A stretch of DNA of 64,000 nucleotides from Hygrophila difformis (Eukaryota > Streptophyta > Magnoliopsida > Lamiales > Acanthaceae), in NCBI GenBank assembly GCA_030278955.1, contig JAOANR010000013.1, forward strand, positions 40,460,191 to 40,524,190. Reading direction: 5' to 3'. The position numbers were made by a program, and so were the translations under genes. Shown here piece by piece: positions 1 through 11,535 of this stretch (the stretch's first letter is position 1; each line of letters starts with the position of its first letter). Below the pieces are notes generated by a model that saw nothing but the letters and a program-made list of their open reading frames with translations, was not told where the DNA came from and ran no database searches.

Positions 1-53
1 AAGGAGCCAAACTCTTGCATTTTGTCTTCATGGCTTCTTGTCGCGGAATCATC

Positions 54-363
54 TTGTCGCGGAGCCACGTTCCGCGACAAAATCCCATTCCGAGACAGAA
101 AAATTATGCCATGTTCTTTGATCTTTGAACACCTTGTCGCGGAACACCTTGTCGCGGAACCACGTTCCGCGACAAAATTTCCATGCATAGCGACAAAGGT
201 TCAAATGCTTTAGAATTTTATTAAAACACTTTGTCGCGATGTCACCCTTGTCGCGGAACCACGTTCCGCGACAAAACCTTGCATAGCGACAAAGAGGCGT
301 TATGCTGCCAAAAATTCTAAAAACTTGTCGGGATGTCCATGTCGCGGATCTCGGTCCGCGACA
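54..363 (+). repeat. Cluster of four TGTCGCGGA palindromes in the LTR
   Basis: Units lie at 54-80, 149-175, 248-274 and 340-363. The clearest has a 12-base arm TTGTCGCGGAAC, a CAC loop and the exact complement GTTCCGCGACAA. The first unit has GGAGC in the left arm against GTTCC, which leaves a G-U pair in sense RNA. The last has 9-base arms around a 6-base loop. Single half-sites occur between them. The function is unknown. Confidence 0.85.
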
Positions 364-2983
364 ACATTTATGATATAGCGACAAGGTTCCTCTCTCTCTA
401 TTTGATCTCAAACAAATTTCATTCTCTCCCTATTTTATATTGCAATACTCACATCATAGCCCCACGGGTTAGGGTGTAACACTCTGGAATTGCAATATAG
501 GGTGTTATGCTGCCCAAAATTTTGATTCTCCATTTGCATCACTTAATTGATTGAACCCTTGACTCATTAATGATTAAAAAATTGAGATTAGCAATAATCA
601 CTCTTCAATAATCATCATGATTAAAGGACCTTTGTTCAATTGCCCTTAAAACATTCTTGTATAAACAAAACTTCGATGGCTTAAACAGATAATCTGGACT
701 GTAATTAATTATGGTAGGAAGGATTATTTAAGACCATCAATTGTGGACCCGACCCACAACCTTGCATGAGAAACCAATGTCTCTCTTACAATGGATCTTC
801 TTTTGCTTCTTATTTATTTTGTCTTTGTGTGTTGTGTGGAACCATTAGTAAAGAATACATCAGCATAATGTTGGCGGGTCCTCCCTCATGGATAACTAGC
901 TCGTATTCTGGGTATTAGTTACTAATTGTTATTTTGCATGGTCTGAATGGCTGTCAGTGGAAGCCTTGGCGGTTCGCCCATCCGGGGTACAATAGCTGCT
1001 CGACTGACTTCCATCCAGATACAGTTTTATTTTTGTTATCTTAATTTCCAAACCTGAATCCCAATCCGTACTGGGAGTCAGTTGGCATCAGTCAATGCCA
1101 ACTGATGATCATTATAGAAGGGAAGCATGTAGGTTTTTATCCGAATTCACAGACAGTGGAGGCCCAACTGGTGTTGACACCACCATTATAGGGTTTAAGC
1201 TGCCTAAATTCGCTCCATCCGAGTGATTGGGAAATTGGACAGTAGATGTTTACAGTCCACCTGATCATTCTGCCATTACTTTGGTACCTTGACCATTCCA
1301 TTCTGTGTTTCACCTTCTGTCTAGACCCGCTTCTATATTTTGGGTCAATTAATTTTACACTTCCATATATCCTTATGCATGATAATATTATGTACTGTTG
1401 TGGTCTGTAATTATTTTGGGATCCTTCCCTTGGACAATAGAAGTCTAGATCTTAAACAGATATTGCTTTATAAACTCCCAACAAAAACCTCTTTATAAAA
1501 TCCGGATCTGAGTAAGGGATAAATTCTTCAGTTATGACTAATTCATATTCTGTCAAGGGTTATATTTTGGGAATTAAGAAGCAGATTCAGCGATTAGGTC
1601 TCGCCTAGACTGAAAGGGTCTGTGTTTTAACTGAGAGTCTAGTACCTGACAGGGAATGATTTTCAAATCCATTATTTTCCAAAATTGCTGATTGATGGAA
1701 ATGTAAGATTAGGTGCTACACCGAGATGGGATCCACTTGGATTCAAATACAGTGTAGTAAATAATCTTAGAGGAACATCATTCAGGCCTTGGTGATTTTC
1801 CAAGATAGGGTTGAGTTTTCTTTCAACTGCTATCTACTTCTGCCAAAGCCTACTTTTGAGTCCTGAGTGAGTGCATCCGGAACGAACTAATTTATTAGGT
1901 CGTTTCATTAGTTTGTATCTCATAATCACCCGGAAGGAAGTGAACACACTAGTGGTTCACTGAGAGCCGGGAATTCTTGATCCATACTCCTTCATTCTGA
2001 TGGGGAGCTGTCTTTTACTACCAGGGTCAAACTTTCAGAAACCTCCGAGTGATAGAATTTTAAATGCTTTCTTTACTGCTTTCTTTTAACCGCTTACGTT
2101 AGAGGTCACTCGGTTGTATTGAGAGTTGTGTAACTGCTACTAGGATTGACAGTTAAGGGATAGTTTAGGGCTTGATTCAAATCTTTGGGTGTGACATGGG
2201 AGAATGATAGTGGTACTTGGCATTTCAATAAATGATGTGTCGGGTGTTGCTTATCCACCACAGATGAAGTAACATACCCAGGCCAGGGCAGTTACGAATC
2301 TGTGGTATCTTAGAATTTGCGGTCTTAAGAACATGTAAACTCATATTGCAAGTACCTGTCTGCTAAAGGGAAAGCCTTATTGAGAGCATGAGAATTAGCT
2401 ATCTGAAAGAATTATCCCAAACAAAGATCTGCGTATAAAAATGGAAGTTTAATATTGCTGTATCTCACTCTTGTCCAATTTTCATTCTTTTCTTCCTGTC
2501 CTTTCTGTCCACATTGTGACTCAACTTCACGGTTGGCACAATGCTCCTTTTCCCTGCTTTCGTAGATAATGTTTACTGCATTCTTAGAATAATTCTTATC
2601 CGCTTTCTAGAGTAGATTTATTTACTTTGTAGATTAATTTAACTGCTTTCTAGATCTAATTTACATTCATGTCAGTAGTTATTAATCACCTTTCAAACCT
2701 ATTGAGCAATACGAATGGAAAATCTAGTAAAACGACGTGGGACCTGCTTCTATCGCACATCCTCCAGTGAACGATCCGGTCTTACTATAAATTACTGCAA
2801 TTTTTGACACCGTGCGCTTTCGGGCCACAGTTTCTTAAACACGAGCAATAAAAACATGACTACTTATAAATATATCCCTAATCACAACTCCGCCATCATA
2901 AATTGGTTTCATTAAATAAAATCTAAACCAGGACTATGATTTTTCGGAAAATACTCATGTAGTGGGAACTTGCCAAAAGTTTC

Positions 2984-3205
2984 ATGGCAGGAACTCTCAT
3001 GGCAAGAATTGATGAGAAGTATCATGGCATACTTGCCGGGGATCCTCAGTGTGACAGGCTGAAGGTCAACCTATCCCGGCTATGCCATGAGATTTGTCAA
3101 CATTTCATGACAGGGAGGACCACAGCGCCATTTGAAATTAAAGCACCACACTTGAGTAGTAAAAAGACTAATAATCTTGATGTATCCCTAAACCCTTTCC
3201 TGTGA
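2984..3205 (+). other. Short ORF in the LTR leader (73 codons)
   Basis: An ATG-initiated ORF in sense orientation just upstream of the LTR end, also present at 45856-46077 and 61130-61351 on the minus strand. The protein starts MAGTLMARIDEK and matches no family that I recognise. The copies differ at a handful of residues (for example Tyr/His, His/Pro, Val/Ile, Leu/Pro). It lies in the region expected to be the transcribed 5' leader. Coding status is doubtful. Confidence 0.35.
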
Positions 3206-3287
3206 ATCATAACTCTTTTCTTGTAATAAATCTAACCTGGTATAATTTTAGCAAAAGCTCGTGGGACGGAAATTGTCAAAAGTTTCA

Positions 3288-3431
3288 GCTTTGCTGCTTG
3301 GGGTGTATTTCAATTGCAAGATGGCCACTATATATAGAGGTTTGTGAGCCACAATTGCTACAGGAGGACAACACAGGTAAGTGGAAACTTCCACATTCAC
3401 ATTTGGTCAAAATAAACAGCACCACCTAACA
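3288..3431 (-). repeat. copia 3' LTR remnant (U3 start)
   Basis: On the minus strand the LTR starts TGTTAGGTGG at 3431 and runs through a TATA-like CTATATATAG to 3288, where the Athila-type LTR has been inserted. The segment at 3288-3308 is shared with 7968-7988 in the 5' LTR, which identifies both as the same LTR. Confidence 0.75.
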
Positions 3432-3446
3432 AATCTCCACCTTGGT
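3432..3446 (-). other. copia polypurine tract
   Basis: The minus strand reads CCAAGGTGGAGATT directly before the TGTTAG start of the 3' LTR. This is the normal position and composition of a copia polypurine tract, which primes plus-strand synthesis. Confidence 0.7.
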
Positions 3447-3528
3447 GCGTCCCAAATTCCAATCATAGTATCTTCTCTCTTGTCACTAAATTCGGCAGGA
3501 CCTCCAAATGAGCTTTTCAGCGCCAAAT

Positions 3529-4074
3529 TCAACATCTTGAGACATTTATCAAGTTCAAACATTGTTCGAACTTGATACCTGTTAAAGCCTTCGTCAACAT
3601 GTCTGCAGGATTCTCGGTGGTCTTGATCTTTTGTACCTTGACTCCACCTTCTTCAATTAATTCCCGCATAAAATAGTACCGCACGTCGATATGCTTGGTT
3701 CTAGCATGATATACCTGGTTCTTTGCTAGATGAATGACACTTTGACTGTCACAAAACACTGTTACATGTTTCTGACCAACTCCTAAGTCATCCAGCAATC
3801 CTTGTAACTTAATGGCTTCCTTAACAGCTTCTGTAATGGCCATGTATTCTGCCTCCGTTGTTGATAAAGCAATGGTTGACTGTAAGGTAGACTTCCAACT
3901 AACTGGTGCGTTTGCAAGAGTAAATACGTATCCAGTAGTTGATCGACGTTTATCCAGATCTCCTGCATAATCTGAATCACAGTACCCAACTATATGTTGA
4001 CCAGTAACATTAGTCTTCTCAAATATCAACCAAATATCTAAGGTTTTCAAGATATACCTTAGAATCCATTTCAC
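3529..4074 (-). pseudogene. copia RNase H
   Basis: About 180 residues of the copia RNase H region: a GYCDSDYAGD motif near residue 30, STTEAEYMA near residue 72, VFCDSQSVIHLAKN near residue 106 and the HIDVRYYFMRE segment near residue 128. It is in the same frame as the RT fragment at 4078-4800 and is separated from it by a single in-frame stop at 4078-4080. There is no natural start here. It is the C-terminal end of a broken polyprotein. Confidence 0.9.
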
Positions 4075-4077
4075 AGC

Positions 4078-4800
4078 TTACCAATGATCTTTACCAGGAT
4101 CATGCATATACCTGTTCACTACTCCAACTGCATGTGAAATGTCAGGCCTTGTACACACCATTGCATACATCAAGCTACCCACCGCATTTGAATAAGGAAC
4201 CTTTGACATGTATTCTCGTTCCTCTTTCGTCTTCGGGCATTGTGAAGCACTAAGTTTGAAATGAGGAGCAAATGGTGTACTTACAGGTTTGGTTTTGTTC
4301 GTCATGCCAAACCGCTGCAATATTTTCTTCAGATATTGCTTCTGAGTCAAACTCAGAGTGCCCCTCTTCCCGTCTCTTGTTATTTCCATACCGCGAATTT
4401 TCTTTGCTTCACCAAGATCCTTCATTTCAAACTCCTTGCTGAGTTGGGACTTCAACCTGTTTATCTCTTCTCTATGTTTCGAAGCAATTAACATGTCATC
4501 TACATATAGAAGAAGATAAATGAAGGATCCATCATGTAGCTTATGGAAATATACGCAATGATAAAAACTGCTTCTGGTGTACTTCTGGCCAATCATAAAT
4601 TGATCAAATCGCTTATACCATTGCCTTGGTGATTGTTTCAATCCATAAAGCGATTTGTTCAACTTGAAAACCCAATCTTCTTTTCCAGCAACTTCAAATC
4701 CTTCTGGTTGGGTCATGTAGATTTCCTCCTCCAAATCACCATGTAACAATGCCGTCTTTACATCCATTTGAACTAGTTCCAAGTCAAACTGCGCTACCAA
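4078..4800 (-). pseudogene. copia reverse transcriptase
   Basis: The copia RT core is visible: QMDVKTALLHGDL with the first catalytic Asp, LYGLKQSPRQWYKRFD, the LLLYVDDMLIAS catalytic YVDD box near residue 102, and the downstream RPDISHAVGVV segment. The frame continues upstream through a stop at 4885-4887 and downstream through the stop at 4078-4080. In the intact family this is one gag-pol polyprotein. Confidence 0.92.
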
Positions 4801-4884
4801 GGCCAGTAAAATGAGAATAGAGGAATGTTTTACAACAGGGGAAAATACCTCATTGTAGTCAATTCCCTCATTTTGAACATAGCC

Positions 4885-5433
4885 TTAAGCTACCAATCTT
4901 GCCTTGTAGCGAACGTCATTCTTTTCTGGAAATCCTTCTTTCTGAGCATAGACCCACTTGCAACCAATTACCTTCTTTCCCTCTGGGAGTTTAGATAGTT
5001 TCCACGTGTGATTTGCTTCAAGGGAATGCATTTCTTCGTCCATGGCTTTCTTGCACTTTTCTTTTTCCGGACTAATTTTTGCATCAAGAAAAGTTTGTAG
5101 TATACCTTCTTCAATAACAGGAAGTGCATAGGCCAACATGTTTTCGAATCGAGCAGGTCTCCGAGTTTCTTTTCTTGGCCTCCTAATTGCAATTGGTAAG
5201 TCTTGTTGCTCCTGAGGTTCTTGGGTTAAAACCTCACTTTCTCTGGGCTCTTCTTCAGTACTTGGACCATCGTCTTCTATTGGTTGACCATCTACCTCTT
5301 TGGTTGTAGATGTTTGAAACTCCACTTGTTGAGGATAATGCTCCACCTGCTGGGGAGTACTATCCGCCTGCTGCTTCGCTACCTTCTTCAACATTATTGA
5401 TTCGTTGAACGTAACATGCCTGCTAAAGATCAC
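4885..5433 (-). pseudogene. copia integrase C-terminal / RT N-terminal region
   Basis: It begins inside the integrase C-terminal region, contains an acidic glutamine- and proline-rich linker, and ends in the conserved start of the copia RT (EMHSLEANHTWKL, GCKWVYAQK, RYKARLVA) before an in-frame stop. It overlaps the upstream integrase frame by 4 bases in another frame, which marks a frameshift near 5430. Confidence 0.85.
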
Positions 5434-6002
5434 CTTTTTTTATCTCCGGGCACCATAGGCGATATCCTTTTACTCCAGAAGATATCCCTATGAAAAAAGC
5501 TTTTCTCGCCCTCAGATCCAGCTTTGATTCTTTTCACGTGATAATAGGCAGCGGAACCGAACACACGTAAAGAATCATAATCATTTGCAGGTTTGCAAAA
5601 CCATGCCTCCAAAGGTGTCTTGCCTTTAAGTGCAGTTGATGGTAGTCGATTGATTAGATGTCTCGCATATGTCACTGCCTCAGCCCAGAACTGCTTGCCG
5701 AAATTAGCATTGGACAACATATACCGAACTTTCTCCAACAAGGTTCGGTTCATCCGTTCAGCCACCCCATTCTGTTGTGGCGTGTCCCGCACAGTGAAAT
5801 GTCGGGAAATACCTTCCTTCTTGCACAAATCGAAAAAAGGGTCATTTCGATATTCCGTGCCGTTATCAGATCGAAGCACTTTAATCTTCCTCCCGGTCTG
5901 GTTCTCCATCATTTTCTTCCAAGCGAGGAATTTCCCGAATGCTTCATTTTTTGTTCGCATGGGATACACCCATACTCTCCGGGAAAAGTCATCAACAAAC
6001 AT
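5430..6002 (-). pseudogene. copia integrase core
   Basis: The DDE integrase residues are present: the Asp of FVDDFSRRVWVY, the Asp of LRSDNGTEYRND and the Glu of NGVAERMNRTLLEK. The downstream segment WAEAVTYARHLINRLPS is typical of the family. The frame is the same as 6021-6230 and is separated from it by a TGA at 6021-6023. The catalytic triad is intact although the polyprotein is broken. Confidence 0.9.
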
Positions 6003-6020
6003 TACAAAATAGTGGTTTCC

Positions 6021-7548
6021 TCACAGGGAAGATGTTTTTATCGGTCCCCACACATCTGAGTAAATGTAATCCATAATGCCTTCAGTGTTATGGATTGCTA
6101 TTACGAACTTCACCCGCGTTTGCTTTCCCAGAACACATTGCTCGCAAAATTCAAGTTTGCAAGTCTTTGCACCCTTTAATAATCCTTGCTTTGCCAGAGT
6201 CTGCAAGGATTTTTTCCCCAGCATGCCCAAGCCTCATATGCCATAGATTGGTCATCTCCTCTTCCTTATCTGCTTCTGATACTGCTGCTGCAATGCCAAT
6301 CACTGTATTGCACTGGAAGTGGTATAAGTTATTTTTCCTTATACCTTTCATGACTACAAGTGCTCCCGAGATCACTTTCATAATCCCATTCTGAATGTTG
6401 ATAGAGTGGCCTTTAGCTTCCAAGACTCCCACAGATATGAGATTCTTAGCAAATTTCGGTATGTACCAAACTTCCGTCAGCACCTTGGTTGTTCCATCGT
6501 GGTTCTTCAGATATACTGAGCCAACTCCAGCTATCTGGCAATGTCCGTTGTTGGCTAGGTAGACAACTCCACCGTCAACACTTTCAAAGTTGACAAACCA
6601 CTCCTTCCTGGAACACATGTGGAATGAGCATCTTGAGTCTAGCAACCAGTCGTCAGTGCACGTAACCGATGAGACACAAGCTAAAGAATACTCTGTCTCA
6701 TCACTATCAGCAACACAAGCCTCTGCTACCGCTTTCCCCTTTTTCTTTTGCAGCTTAGGACAATCTTTCTTCCAATGTCCTTTCTCGTGACAAAAGATGC
6801 ATCCATCTTTTGACACTCTGCCTCTTGACTGGGATCTGCCTCTTCTATCTGGCTTGTACTTGTGGCTACGACCCTGAACAGTATGGGCTTCACCAGTCGA
6901 ACTTCTGTGTTCTAACTTATCCTTTTTTCTGATCTCGTTAGAATATAAGGCAGTGGTAACTTCTTTAAAGGAAATTGTTTCCTTTCCAGTCAGCATACTA
7001 ACAATTATATGCTCGTATTCATCGGGGGGCGAAGCTAACAGTATCAGCGCCTTGTCAACGTCATCTATCTTCTCGTCGAGATTCAACAAATCAGTGACCA
7101 AAGAATCGAATGTTGTTATGTGTTCATTCATCGTGGTACCGGGCAAATACTGGAATCGATACAGCTTTGTCTTCATGTAGAGCTTGTTCTCCGTGCTCTT
7201 TTTCATGAATTTATCCTCCAGTTCTTTCCACAGTCTGTGCGACATTGTCTCTCTCATAAACGGATACTTCTGCTCATTTGAGAGACATAGCCGAATTGTA
7301 CCACACGCAAGACGGTTGATCCTCGTCCAGTCTTTATCATCAACACCGTCTGGTTTGGTTTCTTCAAGTGCCCCATCCAGTTCCTGCTGGTACAAGATGT
7401 CCAACACCTCGCACTGCCACATACCAAAATTATTGGTACCGTCGAATTTTTCGACATCAAATTTGGCATTTGAAACCATCGTCTGTGATGACGATGTCAC
7501 CAACGGCTTCGAATCTGAAGTTGACGTTTCACTGGACCTATCCGCCAT
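6021..7548 (-). pseudogene. copia gag, protease and integrase zinc region
   Basis: The ATG at 7548 opens 465 codons: gag (KFDGTNNFGMWQ near residue 33), a CCHC knuckle CIFCHEKGHWKKDC near residue 251, then protease. The protease site reads LLDSRCSFHM where the family normally has Asp-Ser-Gly, so a catalytic glycine is replaced by Arg. The GAG-pre-integrase segment NLWHMRLGHAG follows. The frame ends at 6151 and the integrase zinc segment continues in another frame at 6021-6230 (KLEFCEQCVLGKQ), which shows a frameshift. Confidence 0.9.
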
Positions 7549-7658
7549 TTATGCTTCAAAGTTTAATTAATAGCTCACAAACGGTAGCTCAACCGAGATG
7601 TGTTTCTGATGTGGAAGATCAGCTTAGCTGCGACCACAGAGCATACTATGCAACCAAG

Positions 7659-7670
7659 TCTTTGATACCA
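7659..7670 (-). other. copia primer-binding site (degenerate)
   Basis: The minus strand reads TGGTATCAAAG two bases after the LTR end (CACAACA at 7673). The related element at 45014-45025 has the standard initiator-Met site TGGTATCAGAGC, so this copy carries one change in the priming site. Confidence 0.8.
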
Positions 7671-7672
7671 AT

Positions 7673-7989
7673 TGTTGTGGAAATCGGGTTAGTTTCCACC
7701 TAAAATTATACCCGAATAATAGAGCTATTAATTAAACAATAAAGAAAACACGAAGATTTAATGAGGTTCGGCACAAATTTGCCTATGTCCTCCGGGCCCC
7801 ACCGAATAATTATTTCACTATGAAGGAGAAATATTACAAAGGGTTTTGGAAATAATTTCCTGACAAACAAAACCCACTCAACACGAAAGACTCACAAAGG
7901 CTGAAACGACAATGAAAGGATCAAAAGCAGACTGGGTATTTGTCTTGGCTTTGCAATTCCTTGTTTTGGCTTTGCTGCTTGGGGTGTAT
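7673..7989 (-). repeat. copia 5' LTR, truncated
   Basis: It matches most of the downstream half of the LTR at 44443-45011 (GAAATAATTATTC, GGGCCC, TTCGGCACAAATTTGCC on the plus strand). It ends abruptly at about 7989 after the segment shared with 3288-3308, so the first part of U3 is missing and the breakpoint abuts the duplicated segment. Confidence 0.8.
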
Positions 7990-8629
7990 GCTTGTTTGTT
8001 GGGCATTTCTGATTTGATTTAGATGTTCGTTGTTGGGCATTTTGGATTTGATTTAATTGGGTTTGATGGCAATGGCTTAATTGTATTGTTAGGTCAATAT
8101 ATACTTTTATTTTGGTGGTTATTTGTGGAGAAATGTTGAATAAAGTTCCAATTTCATTTCCTGCAGAAGAAATAGTGGTTTTAAGCTTTATCTGTTATGT
8201 TTGGGCTGGGCGTGAAACAATTATTTGGTGTCTTAATTATGCCTTTATCTTTGTTTTTGCTTATTTGTGTGTCTCTGTTTCGTTTGTTGTCCACGAATTT
8301 GAGAGCTAGAAGATTGGGCAGCAAAATTTTTAACTTTTCCTTTCGTTCGAGTGTTCAAGTGCTCCGGCTTTATTACATTATTTAAAGCCACGCAACTTTA
8401 ACTCATTTGTTGATTCTTGTGTTTTCTGCCATGTTTTGTTATGTCAGTGAATGATTTACTGTTAAGGAAATTTCCGGTATCAGAGCACCCGCATCGGTAT
8501 ACAAAAACCCAATTCAAAAGGACACTTGTCAGAATGAATTGAACTATTGTGCAATGTGGCAATTAATACATAGTGGGACCCAGCCCTGCAATTCAAAAAT
8601 ATTAACTTTAATTCAAATTTTTAACACAC

Positions 8630-8807
8630 CTATATAAGATAAAACATAGTCAAGTGAGATCTTGTTGGATTCGTCTGATCTTGTAGTTTTATAATATAAA
8701 ATTTTTATAATTTTTGCCTTTACACAATTTAAGATATTAAGCTTGAAAAATGTGTATTATACTGCGTGAAATACATGAGTGTTTCAACTTTTCTAGAACG
8801 GAGGAAG
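8630..8807. mobile_element. Truncated Stowaway-like MITE
   Basis: Shares the segments ATAGTCAAGTGAGATCTTG and AGAACGGAGGAAG with the 260-bp elements at 12282, 22213 and 29331, and ends in the same terminus followed by TA. The first 80 or so bases of the family are missing. It lies inside the 8483-10273 element. Confidence 0.7.
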
Positions 8808-9506
8808 TATTAACTCAGTTAATCTAATGGGTCCCACAAACTAACGGTAGAAAATATACTCCCAATTGCCTATTTCATTTCTCTTCTTATTCTTTTTTAT
8901 TTATTTAACTCATTATACTTTTATGAATTTATACTTCCAACGTATCTTTTTCATTCTTTTATCTTATTTTTTTATTTTATTTTATTTTTTATTTACAGTT
9001 TATTTTATTTTTAATATGTATATTTTTTGGTAAGTTTTTAATATTTATGTTTTATTACAAGTCTAGTATTTTATGTGTATTAATTATGTCAAAATTCAAT
9101 TTATGTATGTTTATGTCATGTATTGTTTAGATTTTTGATGTTTAATTTCTTAGAATAATATTATTACTTTTTAATGTGTATTGGTATATTTAGTTTTTTG
9201 GTTTAAAAATTATCTAAACTGGAAAACAAAAAAATATAAATATTTGGTACTTATATTTTATATTGTAAAATAATTAAATTATTTACAAATAAAATATGTG
9301 CTATTTTTGTTTATATTATGCAACGGTACAATAGCAACAGATGTTTTTCACTACATTTAAATTCACCACATTTTTATTTCTATTAAATCCACTCCAATTT
9401 ATTTTTTACTTTTATTAATTATAACAATTAAAATTTTGAACACATAGGTTAATATTGTATTAAAATTAAAATACAGAAATAAAATAATACTATTACACTA
9501 AATTAA

Positions 9507-9710
9507 TCTTTTGGACATATAGGTTAACATTTTGAACACGTAGGTTAGCATTTTGGACATATAGGTTAACATTTTGAACACACAGGTTAGCATTTTGGAC
9601 ACATATGTTAAGATTTTGGACATATAGATTAACCTTTTGGACATATAGGTTAACAGGTTGAACATATAGGTTAACATTTTGGACACATATAGGTTAAGAT
9701 TTGGACATAT
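9507..9710. repeat. 21-bp tandem array
   Basis: About ten imperfect copies of the unit TTTTGGACATATAGGTTAACA. Alternate copies read GGACATATAGG and GAACACGTAGG, so part of the array has a two-unit period. The reading frame through it is open on the minus strand only because the unit is a multiple of three. It is not treated as a gene. Confidence 0.85.
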
Positions 9711-10345
9711 ATTAAAATTTGTGTTAATTGATTTTTAATTAAGAAAATAAATATATTATATTTTAATTAAACATAACGGCTAGTTTTGTTCCCGCAGTTT
9801 AATGTTTTATTTACTATTTATGTTGTATGGCAAGTTTGTTAGTGTTTAATATCTTTTAATTAATATATTGTATTTCAAATTATGAAGTATTTATGTTTTA
9901 TTTAATGTGTTGATTAGGTTTTTAATATTCCAACTTTGAAATATTACTAATATTTAATGTATATTTGGAATATTAATTTTATGCATAATAAAATAAATTG
10001 TATAAATATGTACAAAAGAATATATATTTTGTGTATTTTTTAAATCTAAATATGTATATAATTAAAATAGTATAAAAATTAAATTATTATATAATTTTAT
10101 TGTTGATATTAAATGATTAGATCATGGGTCCCACTAAAAAGAAGGTATGAATTGGTGAATGGATGTATGGATTAATTGAGATGGGTTAAAAGATTGTTGG
10201 AAGAAGTGAAAAGCTAATGTGGCGGGGAAAGAATGAAAGTGAGTTATTAATTGATTAATGAGTGTGGGTGCTCTCATTTGGGGTTCTGAAACTGTCAGTA
10301 GCATTAATTTCCATTAGTTCTTTGAAATTTTCTTTAAGTTGTTTG

Positions 10346-10724
10346 TGTTGTGAATATATTTTTATCTTAATATAATTTCTATATGAAAATGTATCAGTGG
10401 ATTCGTGAATATATAAAACTAGAACAAGGAGATAATTGAAGCATGAGATAACTGAAGCAATGATGGGTAGATAATGGAAATTTTTATTCCATATATTCTA
10501 ATAAGAATGAGTACATATATATATATATATATATAGGCAAATACACAGACGCAATTGCCACTATTTAGGATAAGATTTAATCGTACAAAATCATTATGAT
10601 ATCTTGATTGAAGACTTTAGGGAATACAACTTGCAATTATCAAATCCATGCGGATATCAGCACACAATTTTAGTCATCAATTGTAGCAAGACATTCAATC
10701 TAGTCTAAGTTAGACTTTTCAACA
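10346..10724 (-). repeat. copia 3' LTR
   Basis: Begins TGTTGTGAAT and ends TTTTCAACA on the plus strand and matches 15902-16268 almost throughout. It contains an (AT)n run near 10515 that is about 12 bases longer than in the partner LTR. Confidence 0.92.
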
Positions 10725-10739
10725 CTCCCCCTTTGAATG
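10725..10739 (-). other. copia polypurine tract
   Basis: The minus strand reads CATTCAAAGGGGGAG directly before the LTR start TGTTGAAAAG. Position and composition fit a plus-strand primer. Confidence 0.8.
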
Positions 10740-11189
10740 TCTTCAATACAAAGAATATGCCTCGTTAAAACATTACTAGGAAAAAACCCAGTGGGAAAAA
10801 ATCCTAGTGAAGGAAAAAGAGTACAATATTCTTGTATCCAATGCTCCCCCTGATTTGGACATCATTTTAAATCTCGAAGCCGCCGCATTCCAATTTTCTT
10901 TACGAGCTTCTCAAATGTTGCAGTCAGCAATGCCTTGGTAAATAGATCCGCTAAATTATTTTCTGATCGAATTCGTTGCACATCGATTTCACCATTCTTT
11001 TGAAGATCGTGAGTGTAGAAAATTTTTGGTGAAATATGCTTTGTTCTATCTCCTTTGATATAACCCCCCTTTCAACAGGGTTATACAAGCCGAATTATCT
11101 TCAAATAAAATTATTGGGGGCATTTGTGGTTCAATGATTAAACCACAACTCTTCAATATATGTTGAGTCATTGATCTCAACCAAACACA

Positions 11190-11468
11190 TTATCGACTTG
11201 CTTCATGGATTGCTAATATCTCGGCATGATTAGAAGAAGTAGCAGTTAAAGTCTGCTTCATTGACCTCCAAGAGATGGTAGTTTCGCCACAAGTAAAGAC
11301 ATAGCCTGTCTGAGATTTGGCTTTGTGTGGATCTGACAAATAACCTGCATCGGCATAGCCGATTAACTCATGTCGAGAATCTTTTGGGTAGAACAACCCA
11401 AGATCAATGGTTCCTTGGAGATAACGAAAGATGTGCTTTATGCCTTTCCATGTCGTTGAGTAGGGCAA
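11190..11468 (-). pseudogene. copia RNase H fragment
   Basis: Contains IFRYLQGTIDLGLFY, IGYADAGYLSDPHKAKSQTG and the SSNHAEILAIHEA segment of copia RNase H. The usual SDAD-type acidic motif is present as YADAGYLSDP. It is the C-terminal part of a broken polyprotein, in a different frame from the RT fragment upstream. Confidence 0.88.
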
Positions 11469-11535
11469 GAACTAAATCTTGCAAGTAAATTGACTGCAAA
11501 CGCGATATCAGGTCGTGTGTTATTTGCAAGATACA

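Larger units (their letters stand above)
1..3287 (+). mobile_element. Athila-type LTR, partial (3' about 3.3 kb)
   Basis: This stretch is the reverse complement of the LTR at 45773-49040 and of the LTR at 61047-64000, with scattered substitutions and small indels, so it is an older copy of the same family in the opposite orientation. It ends in AGTTTCA at 3287, the same terminus as the other copies. The 5' part of the LTR lies left of the window. What follows is copia LTR sequence and not a tRNA-Asp primer site, so this is either a 3' LTR or a solo LTR inserted into the copia 3' LTR. It carries four CG-rich palindromes at 54-363. Confidence 0.9.
3288..7989 (-). mobile_element. Ty1/copia (Tork/Tnt1-like) retrotransposon, decayed, LTRs truncated
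   Basis: The order on the minus strand is 5' LTR remnant, initiator-Met-type primer site, gag, protease, integrase, RT, RNase H, polypurine tract and 3' LTR remnant, which is the copia order. The 3' LTR is interrupted by the Athila-type LTR at 3287/3288. The 5' LTR stops near 7989, where sequence homologous to 22750 onward begins, and its U3 beginning is missing. The coding frame needs two frameshifts (near 6150-6230 and 5430) and has three in-frame stops (6021, 4885, 4078), so it is dead. Gag is close to the partial gag at 45136-45772. Confidence 0.92.
8483..10273. mobile_element. 1.79-kb TIR DNA transposon, PIF/Harbinger-like, TSD TCA
   Basis: The termini are GAGCACCCGCATCGG and, inverted, GAGCACCCACACTCA. 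The 3-bp flank TCA is duplicated at 8480-8482 and 10274-10276, and the homologous sequence near 23228 has a single TCA (GGTATCATTTGG). Subterminal GGGTCCCAC motifs occur in inverted orientation near both ends. The interior is very AT-rich with no transposase ORF, so it is non-autonomous. It contains a truncated Stowaway-like piece and a 21-bp tandem array. The superfamily is inferred only from TSD length and termini. Confidence 0.8.

Noticed and set aside
9498..9686. 62-codon repetitive ORF rich in Met, Leu and Tyr
   Set aside because: Product of the 21-bp tandem array in an AT-rich transposon.
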